Under the pieces are notes generated by a model. It did not search any database. It saw only the letters and a list, made by a program, of their open reading frames with translations, and was not told the DNA's origin. A program made the position numbers and the translations under genes. A DNA stretch of 64,000 nucleotides from CALBJU01 sp965247125 (GTDB lineage Bacteria > Bacteroidota > Rhodothermia > Rhodothermales > UBA10348): NCBI GenBank assembly GCA_965247125.1, contig CBDFGO010000002.1, forward strand, positions 62,001 through 126,000. Direction: 5' to 3'. Of the stretch, positions 42,635 to 51,747 are shown piece by piece (position 1 is the stretch's first letter; the number at the start of each line of letters is the position of its first letter).

Positions 42635-44986
42635 TTGATCGGTAGAACCATTTCACACTACAGGATCCTCGAAAAGCTCGGCGAAGGCGGGATGGGAGTG
42701 GTTTATAAAGCCGAGGATACCAAACTCGATCGTTTTGTGGCTCTGAAGTTCCTACCTCACCATCTCGGCCAATCGGAGGAGGAGAAAAAACGATTTGTGC
42801 ATGAGGCGAGGGTCGCGTCGGCCCTTGACCACAATAACATTTGCACAGTCTACGAAATCGATGAAACGGACGATGGTCAACTGTTCATCGCGATGGCTTG
42901 TTACGACGGGGAGTCCCTGAAAGAAACTATCAATCGTGGCCCGATGGCAATCGAGGAAGCCATCGACGTTGCGATTCAAATCTCTCTAGGATTGACCAGG
43001 GCTCACGGGGAAAGAATAATTCATCGCGATATCAAGCCGGCAAATATTCTTATCACGGGAGATGCTACCGTAAAAATCGTCGACTTTGGGCTGGCCAAAC
43101 TCATCGATCGCACGGTCCTGACCAAGGAGGGGACGACTCTGGGTACTGCGGCATATATGTCTCCGGAGCAGACGAAAGGCGACGGCGTCGATTCTCGAAC
43201 GGATATCTGGGCGCTGGGGGTCGTGCTATACGAGATGATCACCGGAAAAAGACCGTTCCGTGGAGACTATGAACAGGCCGTCCTCTATTCGATTCTGAAT
43301 GAGGATCCCGAGCCCATTACCAATCTGCGAGCGGGCGTTCCGATCGAAATTGAGCGAATTGTTGAGAAGGCTCTACAGAAAAATCCAGCAGCACGATACC
43401 AGCGATTGGACGACATGCTGGTTGATCTGAAAATGGTTGGCGAGGCTCCTCAGAGCGATACAGGACAGGTCTTACCAACAAAAGCGACGAATTCGTCTTA
43501 CGCTACCCGCCTATACATAGCCGGGGCCATCGCCCTCGGCCTTGGACTGGTGTATTGGTGGCCGACACTTTCTGAGGGTCCAGGTCCATCGCAAGTGTCT
43601 GTGTATCGACTCGCAGTGCTTCCATTTTCCAACCTGCGCAGCGACCCCGATACCGATTACCTCGGATATGCGCTGGCTGACCAGGTCATAGGTTCGTTGA
43701 CGTACGTTCAGAATCTGACCGTCCGCCCATCAAATTCGGTCCGAAAATATCAGTACGGCGATTACGATCTTGACGAGGTTAGGGATGAAATGTCGGTCAA
43801 CTTCGTTCTGGCGGGTAATTATCTCCAGCAGGGCGATCTCATGCGGCTCAACGTCGAGTTGATCAATCTGGAGACCGAGCAAACGGTCTGGCGCGAGCCT
43901 ATCGAACTTTCATATCAGGACGCCTTTGAGATGCAGGATCTGGTCTCGGAGCGCCTGCTCTCGCGGCTTGAAATCTCGTTTTCCCAGGACGAACAGGATC
44001 GGATGAATGCTGACGTCCCACAGAACCCCCTTGCCTACGAATACTACCTGCGATCGCTGTCGTACCCGGAGGAATCCGAGGGCCACCAACTGGCTGTGGA
44101 CATGCTTACACAGTCCATCGAGATTGATTCGACCTTTGCACCGGCATGGGCTGCACTGGGCAGGCGCAGGCAGCTGATGGGTTACTGGGATCATGGGGGT
44201 GAGGTGGTCTCTAATGAAGCAAAACAATTCTTACTGAAGGCGCTAGAGATCAACCCGGAGCTAGTCAGCGCCAGGGTGCATCTGACTATGCTCTACACTG
44301 ACTTTGGGGAGACCGATCTGGCCATGGAGACCGCGCAACAAATGCTCGAGATTGCTCCCGCGAATGCGGAAGCGATGTTTGCCTACGGTTACGTATTGCG
44401 CTATGCCGGCATGATCGAGGAATCTATGGCCGCAATGACTGCAGCTCTCGCGAAAGACCCCACGAATCCAACATTCAAGTCGGCCGGCTTTTCGTTCATG
44501 TTCGGCGGACGATATGATGATGCGACGGAAGCATTTCGCCTGGCACCACCCATTCTGGCTGATCACTGGGCGGGAGAAGTCGCGTTCCGGAGAGGGCAAA
44601 TCGAGGAAGCGAGAGCACTGTGGGCCCACACGAGCGTTTCTGGTAGGGAAACGATGCTCCAACTTTCTCTTTTCTCCACTGCCATGTTGTCGGCGCTCGA
44701 CAATGAGTACGAGAAAGGCATTGAGGCCGCTCGGAGGTGGGAGGCTGCTCAGCTCATTGATGGCGAAGGATGGTATTTTCTGGCTGGCATATACTGCATA
44801 AATGGAGAGATTGAGAAATGCATCTCGACGCTCGACAAAGCGATCGAACGAGGACATTTCACCTATCCTCATATGCTAGGGTGTAGATTCCTGGACCCCG
44901 CTAGGGGAAATCCGGCCTTTATTGCCGTTCTGGAGAAGGCCAGGGTCAAGCATGAAGCCTTTAAAACGAGGTTTTTCCCGGAGTAG
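42635..44986 (+). CDS. Ser/Thr protein kinase with TolB-like and TPR sensor region
   Basis: A 783-residue membrane kinase. The kinase domain spans residues 1-275: GEGGMGVVYKAED, Lys38 in VALKFL, HRDIKPANI (130-138), DFG (150-152) and GTAAYMSPEQ. One transmembrane span lies near 288-308 (LYIAGAIALGLGLVYWW). Next is a TolB-like/FlgO-type domain (VYRLAVLPFSNLRSDPDTDY), then TPR repeats to the end. The start is TTG in MIGRTISHYRI, where kinases of this architecture begin; no ATG fits. This fusion is frequent in Rhodothermota and related phyla. It phosphorylates unknown partners in answer to a signal seen outside or by the TPR half. Confidence 0.93.
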   Translation: MIGRTISHYRILEKLGEGGMGVVYKAEDTKLDRFVALKFLPHHLGQSEEEKKRFVHEARVASALDHNNICTVYEIDETDDGQLFIAMACYDGESLKETINRGPMAIEEAIDVAIQISLGLTRAHGERIIHRDIKPANILITGDATVKIVDFGLAKLIDRTVLTKEGTTLGTAAYMSPEQTKGDGVDSRTDIWALGVVLYEMITGKRPFRGDYEQAVLYSILNEDPEPITNLRAGVPIEIERIVEKALQKNPAARYQRLDDMLVDLKMVGEAPQSDTGQVLPTKATNSSYATRLYIAGAIALGLGLVYWWPTLSEGPGPSQVSVYRLAVLPFSNLRSDPDTDYLGYALADQVIGSLTYVQNLTVRPSNSVRKYQYGDYDLDEVRDEMSVNFVLAGNYLQQGDLMRLNVELINLETEQTVWREPIELSYQDAFEMQDLVSERLLSRLEISFSQDEQDRMNADVPQNPLAYEYYLRSLSYPEESEGHQLAVDMLTQSIEIDSTFAPAWAALGRRRQLMGYWDHGGEVVSNEAKQFLLKALEINPELVSARVHLTMLYTDFGETDLAMETAQQMLEIAPANAEAMFAYGYVLRYAGMIEESMAAMTAALAKDPTNPTFKSAGFSFMFGGRYDDATEAFRLAPPILADHWAGEVAFRRGQIEEARALWAHTSVSGRETMLQLSLFSTAMLSALDNEYEKGIEAARRWEAAQLIDGEGWYFLAGIYCINGEIEKCISTLDKAIERGHFTYPHMLGCRFLDPARGNPAFIAVLEKARVKHEAFKTRFFPE

Positions 44987-45317
44987 ATTTTCATTCAGGA
45001 AAATTGACACCAGTAAAATCTATCCCGCGATGCGGCCTCATCAAACCCGTGCCACCGTTTTTCACGTAGCTGCGTTCAGCCTCATAGCTCAAGTTGATCC
45101 CTGGGCTGTCTGGGGTAATCCGGGAATCGTTCGAGGATCGTGCGAAACCTGCCTCTCTCCGAAGCCGGGAATTGAACACTTCGCTGAGCCTCCGGTGCCC
45201 AAGCGCACATGTTGCTTTACACCCAAAAAACAGCTAGGATGGGTGTAGATCGGGGATTGGATTCGCCCGTCGCGGAATTCGCCAGCTCTTGTAAATCATA
45301 AATCGCGCAGGTTTGTC
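44987..45317. other. Intergenic stretch after the kinase gene
   Basis: About 330 bases, no gene. A possible hairpin pairs TACACCCA (45218-45225) with TGGGTGTA (45240-45247). Its loop carries an A run, so on the minus strand it has a T run; not a clear terminator. Confidence 0.4.
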
Positions 45318-45761
45318 ATGGCTGAAACACTAACAAGATCAGTGGACGAGTACATCGCGGATCTTCCAGCAGGGAGGAAGGAGACGGTTACCGCTATCAG
45401 AAATGTTATTGTCGAAAATCTTCCCGAAGGCTATTCAGAGACAATGAGCATGGGAGTGATCAACTACGAAATCCCCTTTGAAGATTATCCCCACTCCTAC
45501 AACGGTGATGCTCTTTCATATTTCGCGCTGGGCAATCGTAAAAACTATGTCTCCCTCCACATTTGCTGCTACTATCACAATGAGAAGATGCAAGAGAGGA
45601 TCAGAGACGGATTTGAACAGGCCGGGAAAAAGCTGAATATGGGTGCATCCTGTATGCGCTTTCGGAAACTGGAGGACGTAGCCCTGGACGTGATTGCTGA
45701 AGCTGTTGCGAGCACACCTCCAGATGTGATGATCGCAGAGTATGAAGAGAGCAGAAAGTAA
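45318..45761 (+). CDS. DUF1801-family protein
   Basis: A 147-residue cytoplasmic protein. The sequence VDEYIADLPAGRKETVTAIR, then MSMGVINYEIPFEDYPHSYN and YFALGNRKNYVSLHICC matches the YdhG/DUF1801 fold (E.....P......L...R..I....P........ W...Y). The C-terminal MGASCMRFRKLEDVALDVIA is also usual (G...I.F...). The function is unknown; members are small single-domain proteins. The downstream truncated membrane gene starts 9 bases after the stop and was probably co-transcribed. Confidence 0.85.
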   Translation: MAETLTRSVDEYIADLPAGRKETVTAIRNVIVENLPEGYSETMSMGVINYEIPFEDYPHSYNGDALSYFALGNRKNYVSLHICCYYHNEKMQERIRDGFEQAGKKLNMGASCMRFRKLEDVALDVIAEAVASTPPDVMIAEYEESRK

Positions 45762-45770
45762 AGAGCGAGC

Positions 45771-45922
45771 ATGAACCGGAATTCGGCCCTCAACAGCAAC
45801 CTGATCGTTATCATCGTTCCGCTGGCGATGGTGATCACTCTCGTGCTCCTTGCCGATTCCGCGCTTTTCAGTCAGCATCCATCCGTCCTTTCAGTGGGCA
45901 TTACAATTGATCTGGTTCTCTC
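45771..45922 (+). pseudogene. N-terminal stump of a multi-span membrane protein
   Basis: About 50 residues (NSNLIVIIVPLAMVITLVLL, then SVLSVGITIDLVLS) with two hydrophobic segments, cut by the IS256-family element at 45923. The GITIDLVL segment resembles the second helix of an unnamed family of membrane proteins in Bacteroidota-like genomes. The remainder is not on the other side of this IS copy. Confidence 0.6.
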
Positions 45923-47306
45923 GAGCTATGCCCAAAAGTTGTGTATGGAAGGTTTAGGCAGCGTGTCGTTCTGATGTAATTCCGTCGGTGAATTTGATTC
46001 CTTTTTTTACAAGTTGCAATAGGTGCGGTGCATTCAGTTTCCTCCACTTCTTCTGAGCCTCTTTACATAGACGGAAGGCCATTGCAAGAGCTGTTTCTCG
46101 GCTCAGACATCCCCTCGTTTTGGCGGTCCTGAGGCGCACGGTCGCGAACGTAGATTCGATCGGATTTGTGCTCCGAAGATGGATCCAGTGTTCTGCCGGA
46201 AAGTCATAAAAAGCGAGCAGTTCTTCTCGGTCTTTCACCAGAATCTCTGCTGCTTTCGGATACTTTTGCTGGTAGGCTTTGATGAAAAACAGAAGGGCGC
46301 TCTCTGCCTGCTTTTTTGTTTCTGCTGTATAGATCTGCGTGAGGTGACCTTTTGCCTTCTTCTGAACGGACTTGGGCAGGCGGTTGAGCACATTTGCTGT
46401 CTTGTGCACCCAACAGCGTGCGGCTCGCGTCTCGGGATAAACTTCTGCGAGAGCACTCCAGAATCCCATGGCTCCATCGGCAACAGCCAGCTTCGGTCCT
46501 TGATCCAGCCCGCGGTGCCTCAGCTCCAGGAGCAACTCTCGCCACGACTGCTTGCTCTCGCGAAAGCCGTCCTCGAGTGCTATAAGCTCCTTCCTTCCAT
46601 CGGCCGTAGCGCCGATCACGACCAGCAGACACAGTTTCTGTTTATCCATGCGTACGTTTACGTGAATACCGTCGGCCCAGAAATAGACGTAGTGCTTCTC
46701 CTTCAGGCTCCGCTTTTGCCAGTCTTCGTGCTCCCTTGTCCAAAGCGTCTTCAGGCGCGCAATCGTCGAGGAGGTCAGCCCTGGGGCATCAGGACCAACA
46801 AGGGCCGAGAGCGCTGCCTCAAAGCCGCCCGTTGAAACTCCCTTCAGGTACAACCATGGAATGAGAGCCTCAAGCGAGCGGCTCTTGCGGAGGTAGGCTG
46901 GTAGTATCGAACTGCGGAAACCGATTCTATCCTCACCCCGACCCGTACGGTCGCGTATGCGGGGCATCTTTACAGCGACCTCCCCGATACCAGTCAAAAT
47001 CTTCCTCTCTGGCAGATATCCATTGCGAACGATGCGGTGGCGATTCTCTTCGTCGCGCAGGAACTGGTAGCGCTGGCAGAAAGCTTCAACCTCGGCCTCA
47101 ACGGCTGTGGCCAGCATCTTTGCGGCCCCTGTTCGCAATACTTCTGTCAACACATCCTCTGTGCTATTGTAGTTCTCGTTCTCGTGTGCGTTATTCGTCT
47201 TCATGGGCGGTGTATCCTCCAATCTTCGGATTGACAATGACGTAATCATCATCAGGATACGCCGCCTATACCTTTTTCACCCGTACACAACTTTCGGGGT
47301 TAACTC
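45923..47306 (-). mobile_element. IS256-family element, copy 1 (1384 bp), no target duplication
   Basis: The ends are GAGCTATGCCCAAAAGTTGTG and, inverted, GAGTTAACCCCGAAAGTTGTG, imperfect inverted repeats. The two other copies have the same ends and length. The flanking nonamers are GGTTCTCTC and AGGATAGCA and do not match, unlike the other two copies. Confidence 0.93.
45954..47252 (-). CDS. IS256-family (mutator type) transposase, copy 1
   Basis: A 432-residue DDE transposase, identical in all three copies. A likely start is the Met of MKTNNAHENEN, 16 residues inside the longest frame. N-terminal part: LTEVLRTGAAKMLATAVEAE followed by VEAFCQRYQ and the mutator segment RNGYLPERKILTGIGEVAVK MPRIRDR. 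Catalytic residues: Asp in FWADGIHVNVRM, Asp in LAVADGAMGFWSALAEV, the CWVHKTANVLNRLP C/H motif, and Glu in STNPIESTFATVRLRT. Full-length and apparently active. Confidence 0.96.
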   Translation of the reverse strand: MMITSLSIRRLEDTPPMKTNNAHENENYNSTEDVLTEVLRTGAAKMLATAVEAEVEAFCQRYQFLRDEENRHRIVRNGYLPERKILTGIGEVAVKMPRIRDRTGRGEDRIGFRSSILPAYLRKSRSLEALIPWLYLKGVSTGGFEAALSALVGPDAPGLTSSTIARLKTLWTREHEDWQKRSLKEKHYVYFWADGIHVNVRMDKQKLCLLVVIGATADGRKELIALEDGFRESKQSWRELLLELRHRGLDQGPKLAVADGAMGFWSALAEVYPETRAARCWVHKTANVLNRLPKSVQKKAKGHLTQIYTAETKKQAESALLFFIKAYQQKYPKAAEILVKDREELLAFYDFPAEHWIHLRSTNPIESTFATVRLRTAKTRGCLSRETALAMAFRLCKEAQKKWRKLNAPHLLQLVKKGIKFTDGITSERHAA

Positions 47307-47522
47307 AGGATAGCAACGATTCGCTACTCGTCTAAATAGATGGGATTCACCAAAGAGCTTGGTTTTAATGGACTTTCCCTGTGATCGAAAATCGGATGGG
47401 TTTGTCCAATTTGTAGTACGCCAATCACAGAACAAAGAGATGGTCCTGATTCATCGGACAGTCTGAACAACAAATAAGGTGGAGTCTTGCGATCTTATCA
47501 CCCTCAAGAAAGGATACAAACG

Positions 47523-47810
47523 ATGAGTCGCAAAAGAAGAAACCACAGCAACACATTCAAAGCGAACGTAGCGCTGGCGGCGGTCAAAGGAGATCGCACA
47601 ATGGCTGAGTTGGCAGACCAGTTCCAGGTTCATCCGAACCAGATTCAGACGTGGAAAAAGAAGCTGATTCAGGACGCTGAAGAGGTCTTTGAAAAAGGGT
47701 ATTCCAGAAAGCACAACGAGGAGGGCCAGATCAAGGAGCTTCACGCCAAAATTGGCGAGCTTTCGATGGAGAAGGATTTTTTATCCAAAGCGCTCGGTCG
47801 CACCCAGTAG
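47523..47810 (+). CDS. IS3-family transposase OrfA (copy 3)
   Basis: A 95-residue HTH/coiled-coil half, intact, with one change from the other copies (FKANVALAAV in place of FKAKVALAAV). It carries the same T TTT TTA slippery site near its end. Confidence 0.92.
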   Translation: MSRKRRNHSNTFKANVALAAVKGDRTMAELADQFQVHPNQIQTWKKKLIQDAEEVFEKGYSRKHNEEGQIKELHAKIGELSMEKDFLSKALGRTQ

Positions 47811-48457
47811 GTGAGCGCCGCCAAATGATCGACCCAATCCACGACCTCTCCATCAAACGGCAGTGCAATCTGCTGGAGCTGAATCGCTCAACGGCCTACT
47901 ACAAGCCGGTGGGCGAGAGCAAAGAGAACCTGGCCGTGATGAAAAAACTGGATGAGCTCTACATCGAACGTCCCACGCGAGGATCGCGCACCATGAAGGA
48001 TGCGCTCGAGGACAGAGGTATTTTTGTGGGCCGCCATCGAATCCGGCGATTAATGCGTCTGATGGGCCTTATTGCCATTTATCCTAAGAAACGGACCTCG
48101 ATTCCGGGAAAAGGTCACAAGATTTATCCGTATCTCTTGCGTAAGCTCAACGTGACGCGGCCCCGGCAGGTTTACGCAAGCGACATCACATTCATTCCGA
48201 TGAAAAGGGGATTCGTTTACCTGGTCGCCGTCATCGACTGGTACAGCCGAAAAGTACTCTCACGCCGGATCTCCAATACGATGGACACCGACTTCTGTGT
48301 GGAAGCGCTCGAAGAAGCAATCGCCGTGTATGGAGCGCCAGAGATCTTCAATACGGATCAGGGCAGCCAGTTCACACCCGTGGCCTTTACTGATGTGCTG
48401 AAGAATCATGACATCAAAATCTCTATGGATGGCAAAGGACGCTGGATGGACAACGTG

Positions 48458-49841
48458 GAGTTAACCCCGAAAGTTGTGTACGGGTGAAAAAGGTATAGGC
48501 GGCGTATCCTGATGATGATTACGTCATTGTCAATCCGAAGATTGGAGGATACACCGCCCATGAAGACGAATAACGCACACGAGAACGAGAACTACAATAG
48601 CACAGAGGATGTGTTGACAGAAGTATTGCGAACAGGGGCCGCAAAGATGCTGGCCACAGCCGTTGAGGCCGAGGTTGAAGCTTTCTGCCAGCGCTACCAG
48701 TTCCTGCGCGACGAAGAGAATCGCCACCGCATCGTTCGCAATGGATATCTGCCAGAGAGGAAGATTTTGACTGGTATCGGGGAGGTCGCTGTAAAGATGC
48801 CCCGCATACGCGACCGTACGGGTCGGGGTGAGGATAGAATCGGTTTCCGCAGTTCGATACTACCAGCCTACCTCCGCAAGAGCCGCTCGCTTGAGGCTCT
48901 CATTCCATGGTTGTACCTGAAGGGAGTTTCAACGGGCGGCTTTGAGGCAGCGCTCTCGGCCCTTGTTGGTCCTGATGCCCCAGGGCTGACCTCCTCGACG
49001 ATTGCGCGCCTGAAGACGCTTTGGACAAGGGAGCACGAAGACTGGCAAAAGCGGAGCCTGAAGGAGAAGCACTACGTCTATTTCTGGGCCGACGGTATTC
49101 ACGTAAACGTACGCATGGATAAACAGAAACTGTGTCTGCTGGTCGTGATCGGCGCTACGGCCGATGGAAGGAAGGAGCTTATAGCACTCGAGGACGGCTT
49201 TCGCGAGAGCAAGCAGTCGTGGCGAGAGTTGCTCCTGGAGCTGAGGCACCGCGGGCTGGATCAAGGACCGAAGCTGGCTGTTGCCGATGGAGCCATGGGA
49301 TTCTGGAGTGCTCTCGCAGAAGTTTATCCCGAGACGCGAGCCGCACGCTGTTGGGTGCACAAGACAGCAAATGTGCTCAACCGCCTGCCCAAGTCCGTTC
49401 AGAAGAAGGCAAAAGGTCACCTCACGCAGATCTATACAGCAGAAACAAAAAAGCAGGCAGAGAGCGCCCTTCTGTTTTTCATCAAAGCCTACCAGCAAAA
49501 GTATCCGAAAGCAGCAGAGATTCTGGTGAAAGACCGAGAAGAACTGCTCGCTTTTTATGACTTTCCGGCAGAACACTGGATCCATCTTCGGAGCACAAAT
49601 CCGATCGAATCTACGTTCGCGACCGTGCGCCTCAGGACCGCCAAAACGAGGGGATGTCTGAGCCGAGAAACAGCTCTTGCAATGGCCTTCCGTCTATGTA
49701 AAGAGGCTCAGAAGAAGTGGAGGAAACTGAATGCACCGCACCTATTGCAACTTGTAAAAAAAGGAATCAAATTCACCGACGGAATTACATCAGAACGACA
49801 CGCTGCCTAAACCTTCCATACACAACTTTTGGGCATAGCTC
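48458..49841 (+). mobile_element. IS256-family element, copy 2 (1384 bp)
   Basis: Inserted in IS3 copy 3 with a perfect 9-bp target duplication GACAACGTG (48449-48457 and 49842-49850). The orientation is opposite to copies 1 and 3. Confidence 0.96.
48512..49810 (+). CDS. IS256-family transposase, copy 2
   Basis: Same 432-residue protein as copies 1 and 3, with no residue difference. The mutator-type DDE residues (WADGIH, VADGAMGF, NPIESTF) are all present. Confidence 0.96.
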   Translation: MMITSLSIRRLEDTPPMKTNNAHENENYNSTEDVLTEVLRTGAAKMLATAVEAEVEAFCQRYQFLRDEENRHRIVRNGYLPERKILTGIGEVAVKMPRIRDRTGRGEDRIGFRSSILPAYLRKSRSLEALIPWLYLKGVSTGGFEAALSALVGPDAPGLTSSTIARLKTLWTREHEDWQKRSLKEKHYVYFWADGIHVNVRMDKQKLCLLVVIGATADGRKELIALEDGFRESKQSWRELLLELRHRGLDQGPKLAVADGAMGFWSALAEVYPETRAARCWVHKTANVLNRLPKSVQKKAKGHLTQIYTAETKKQAESALLFFIKAYQQKYPKAAEILVKDREELLAFYDFPAEHWIHLRSTNPIESTFATVRLRTAKTRGCLSRETALAMAFRLCKEAQKKWRKLNAPHLLQLVKKGIKFTDGITSERHAA

Positions 49842-50098
49842 GACAACGTGTTCGTTGAACGTCTGTGGCGTAGCCTGAAATATGAAGAGGTGTACCTTAA
49901 AGCCTATGACAGTGTGGCTGAAGCCCGCAAATCCATTGCTGTATACTTCGACTACTTCAATAACGAAAGGCGACACAGCTCACACGGAAGAAAGACCCCT
50001 GATCACGTATTTTTTAATCACCAGCCGCTTCAAGAAGCAGCATAATCAATCCGCAAGATTCCACCTAAGACCCTGTCCAGTTTTATAGGACCATCTCT

Positions 50099-50705
50099 AT
50101 ATTCTGAAATAGAAAATTATTGTAAGAGCGCAAGTATAGAGTGGTTTGCTTCAGCCTGGGATCTCGAAAGTCAGGATTTTTTAAGTGAGTTTGATTTGCG
50201 ATACAACAAAATCGCTTCCGCGATGATTGTGTATTTGCCGCTGCTCCGCAAGGTGGCCGCCGAGGGAAAGCATACCTTTATCTCTACCGGGATGAGTACC
50301 CAGAGTCAGATTCAGATTGCAACAGATATTTTTCGTGAAGCGAAATGTTCGTTTGAGCTCATGCATACCGTATCGACCTATCCAATGAGGGGAGAGGACG
50401 CAAATCTGAAAAGAATCAATACTCTCAGAGAACTATTTCAGTGTGATGTTGGATATAGCGGACACGAAGTTGGACTTGCTGTGTCCTACGCTGCTGCCGC
50501 CTTAAGTATATCGTCACTCGAGAGACACATCACCCTCGATCGAGCTATGTACGGTTCTGATCAGTCTGCTTCTGTCGAGCCCGCTGGACTTCGACAGTTG
50601 ATTGGAGCTGTCCGAAAAATTGAGAAGGCCATGGGAGATGGCGGCATAGATCCGCATCCCAGCGAGGCTAGTGTTGCGGAAAAATTGCGCGCCCACATTC
50701 TCTGA
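50099..50705 (+). pseudogene. NeuB-type nonulosonic/sialic acid synthase, 5' end lost
   Basis: In frame from the IS3 end, about 200 residues of the NeuB TIM barrel remain: SIEWFASAWDLESQDFLSEF, then YNKIASAMIVYLPLLRKVAA, GKHTFISTGMS, CDVGYSGHEVGLAVSYAAAA, ERHITLDRAMYGSDQSASVE. The enzyme joins phosphoenolpyruvate to an amino sugar (phosphate) to form a nine-carbon acid. About the first 80 residues are gone. The C-terminus stops after AEKLRAHIL, with no SAF (antifreeze-like) domain, so the ancestor was of the short type. It heads the glycan locus; its loss should block the pathway unless another copy exists. Confidence 0.85.
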
Positions 50706-50762
50706 GGAATCGAGGACGGGAGTAAGACTAAGTATTTTTCCTAAAAGTAGATAGGTGTTGGT

Positions 50763-51746
50763 ATGAAGAGTGGTCGACTGGTATGGATGAATGGCGAACT
50801 CATTCCCGAAGCGGAGGCCAAGATATCAGTTTATGATTCAGCTCTTATGTTTGGCGATATGGTGTTCGAGATGACTCGTTCATTTGGAAAAAAACAATTT
50901 AAGCTTCGAGAACACCTGCAACGATTGTACTACGGTCTGAAGATCCTTCGCATACATATACCCGTCACCATCGAGGAAATGGAAAGGCACTGTATGGAAA
51001 CGATTGAGGCGAACGATCCCTTGTTTCAGGATGATGATGAGCATCGACTCATGATCGATGTTTCTCGAGGAATATTGGGTATTTATGAAGGGGTAGAAGG
51101 TCTTAGGAAAGGACCAAACGTTTTAATCACCGATTTCCCATTGCGCTGGACTGTAACCGGAATGGGCGAATTGTTTGAACATGGGATAAACGCTGTAATA
51201 ACATCGCAGCGAGCGATTCCATCCCGCCTACTGGATCCGAAGATTAAGAATAGAAGTCGTATTCATTATTTGATGGCTAACATTGAAGCCTCACTGATTG
51301 AAGGAGATGACAATTGGGCGCTTCTTCTGGATCCCGACGGATTTATCGCCGAAGGTACGGGGGATAATTTTTTCATTATTAGGAACAACACCGTCATATC
51401 TCCTGAACCGAGAAACATACTGAGAGGCGTCTCTCGCTCGTATGTGATGGAGGAGCTGTGCCTTCAACTAGGAATGTCAGTGGAGGAAAAAAATATCGAT
51501 GCATACGATGTCCACACCGCGGATGAGGCCTTTATGACCGGGACGCCGTTCTGCATGCTACCCGTCACCAGGCTCAATGGTTTGGCAATAGGAGATGGTA
51601 AAGTTGGTCCTGGTTTTTCTCGCTTGATTGACAGCTGGTCTAAAAACGTTGTAATAGATATTCCGGCGCAAATAAAGAATTGGAATACCAGCGATACAGG
51701 GCCAGGAACAGACGCAGCTTCGCCATATCGTTTTAACCAAAAATAA
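50763..51746 (+). CDS. Class IV (branched-chain-type) aminotransferase
   Basis: A 327-residue PLP enzyme of fold type IV. The N-terminus WMNGELIPEAEAKISVYDSA, then GDMVFEMTRSFGKKQFKLRE HLQRL is standard. The PLP Lys lies in KIKNRSRIHYLMAN, followed by LLLDPDGFIAEGTGDNFFII and TPFCMLPVTRLNG. It looks like IlvE or D-amino acid/aminodeoxychorismate-type enzymes, but in this locus it may transaminate a sugar-pathway or amino-acid precursor. It is followed within 2 bases by the SIS gene, so an operon. Function of this member is inference. Confidence 0.85.
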   Translation: MKSGRLVWMNGELIPEAEAKISVYDSALMFGDMVFEMTRSFGKKQFKLREHLQRLYYGLKILRIHIPVTIEEMERHCMETIEANDPLFQDDDEHRLMIDVSRGILGIYEGVEGLRKGPNVLITDFPLRWTVTGMGELFEHGINAVITSQRAIPSRLLDPKIKNRSRIHYLMANIEASLIEGDDNWALLLDPDGFIAEGTGDNFFIIRNNTVISPEPRNILRGVSRSYVMEELCLQLGMSVEEKNIDAYDVHTADEAFMTGTPFCMLPVTRLNGLAIGDGKVGPGFSRLIDSWSKNVVIDIPAQIKNWNTSDTGPGTDAASPYRFNQK

Positions 51747-51747
51747 A

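Larger units (their letters stand above)
47825..50045 (+). pseudogene. IS3-family transposase OrfB (copy 3), interrupted by IS256
   Basis: The coding parts are 47825-48457 and 49851-50045; without the insertion and one target-duplication copy they join in frame (GRWMDNV / FVERLWRSLKYEE) to a normal 275-residue protein. The break falls just before the catalytic Glu, so the product is inactive. The region before the break differs from copy 2 at several bases (KNHDIKISMDGK versus KKHDVQISMDGK), suggesting some age before the IS256 hit. Confidence 0.93.
47436..50098 (+). mobile_element. IS3-family element, copy 3, split by IS256 copy 2
   Basis: The same AGAGATGGTCCT ends as copies 1 and 2. Its span is 2663 bp, exactly 1270 plus the 1384-bp IS256 insertion and its 9-bp target duplication. 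The outside flanks are aca and ata, no duplication. Its right end removes the 5' part of a neuB-type gene. Confidence 0.94.

Noticed and set aside
44922..45248. ORF of 108 residues overlapping the end of the kinase gene
   Set aside because: Out of frame with the TPR region and with a biased composition; a shadow.
46179..46835. A 218-residue plus-strand frame, repeated at 48929 and 58719
   Set aside because: It is the antisense shadow of the IS256 transposase and is repeated only because the IS is.
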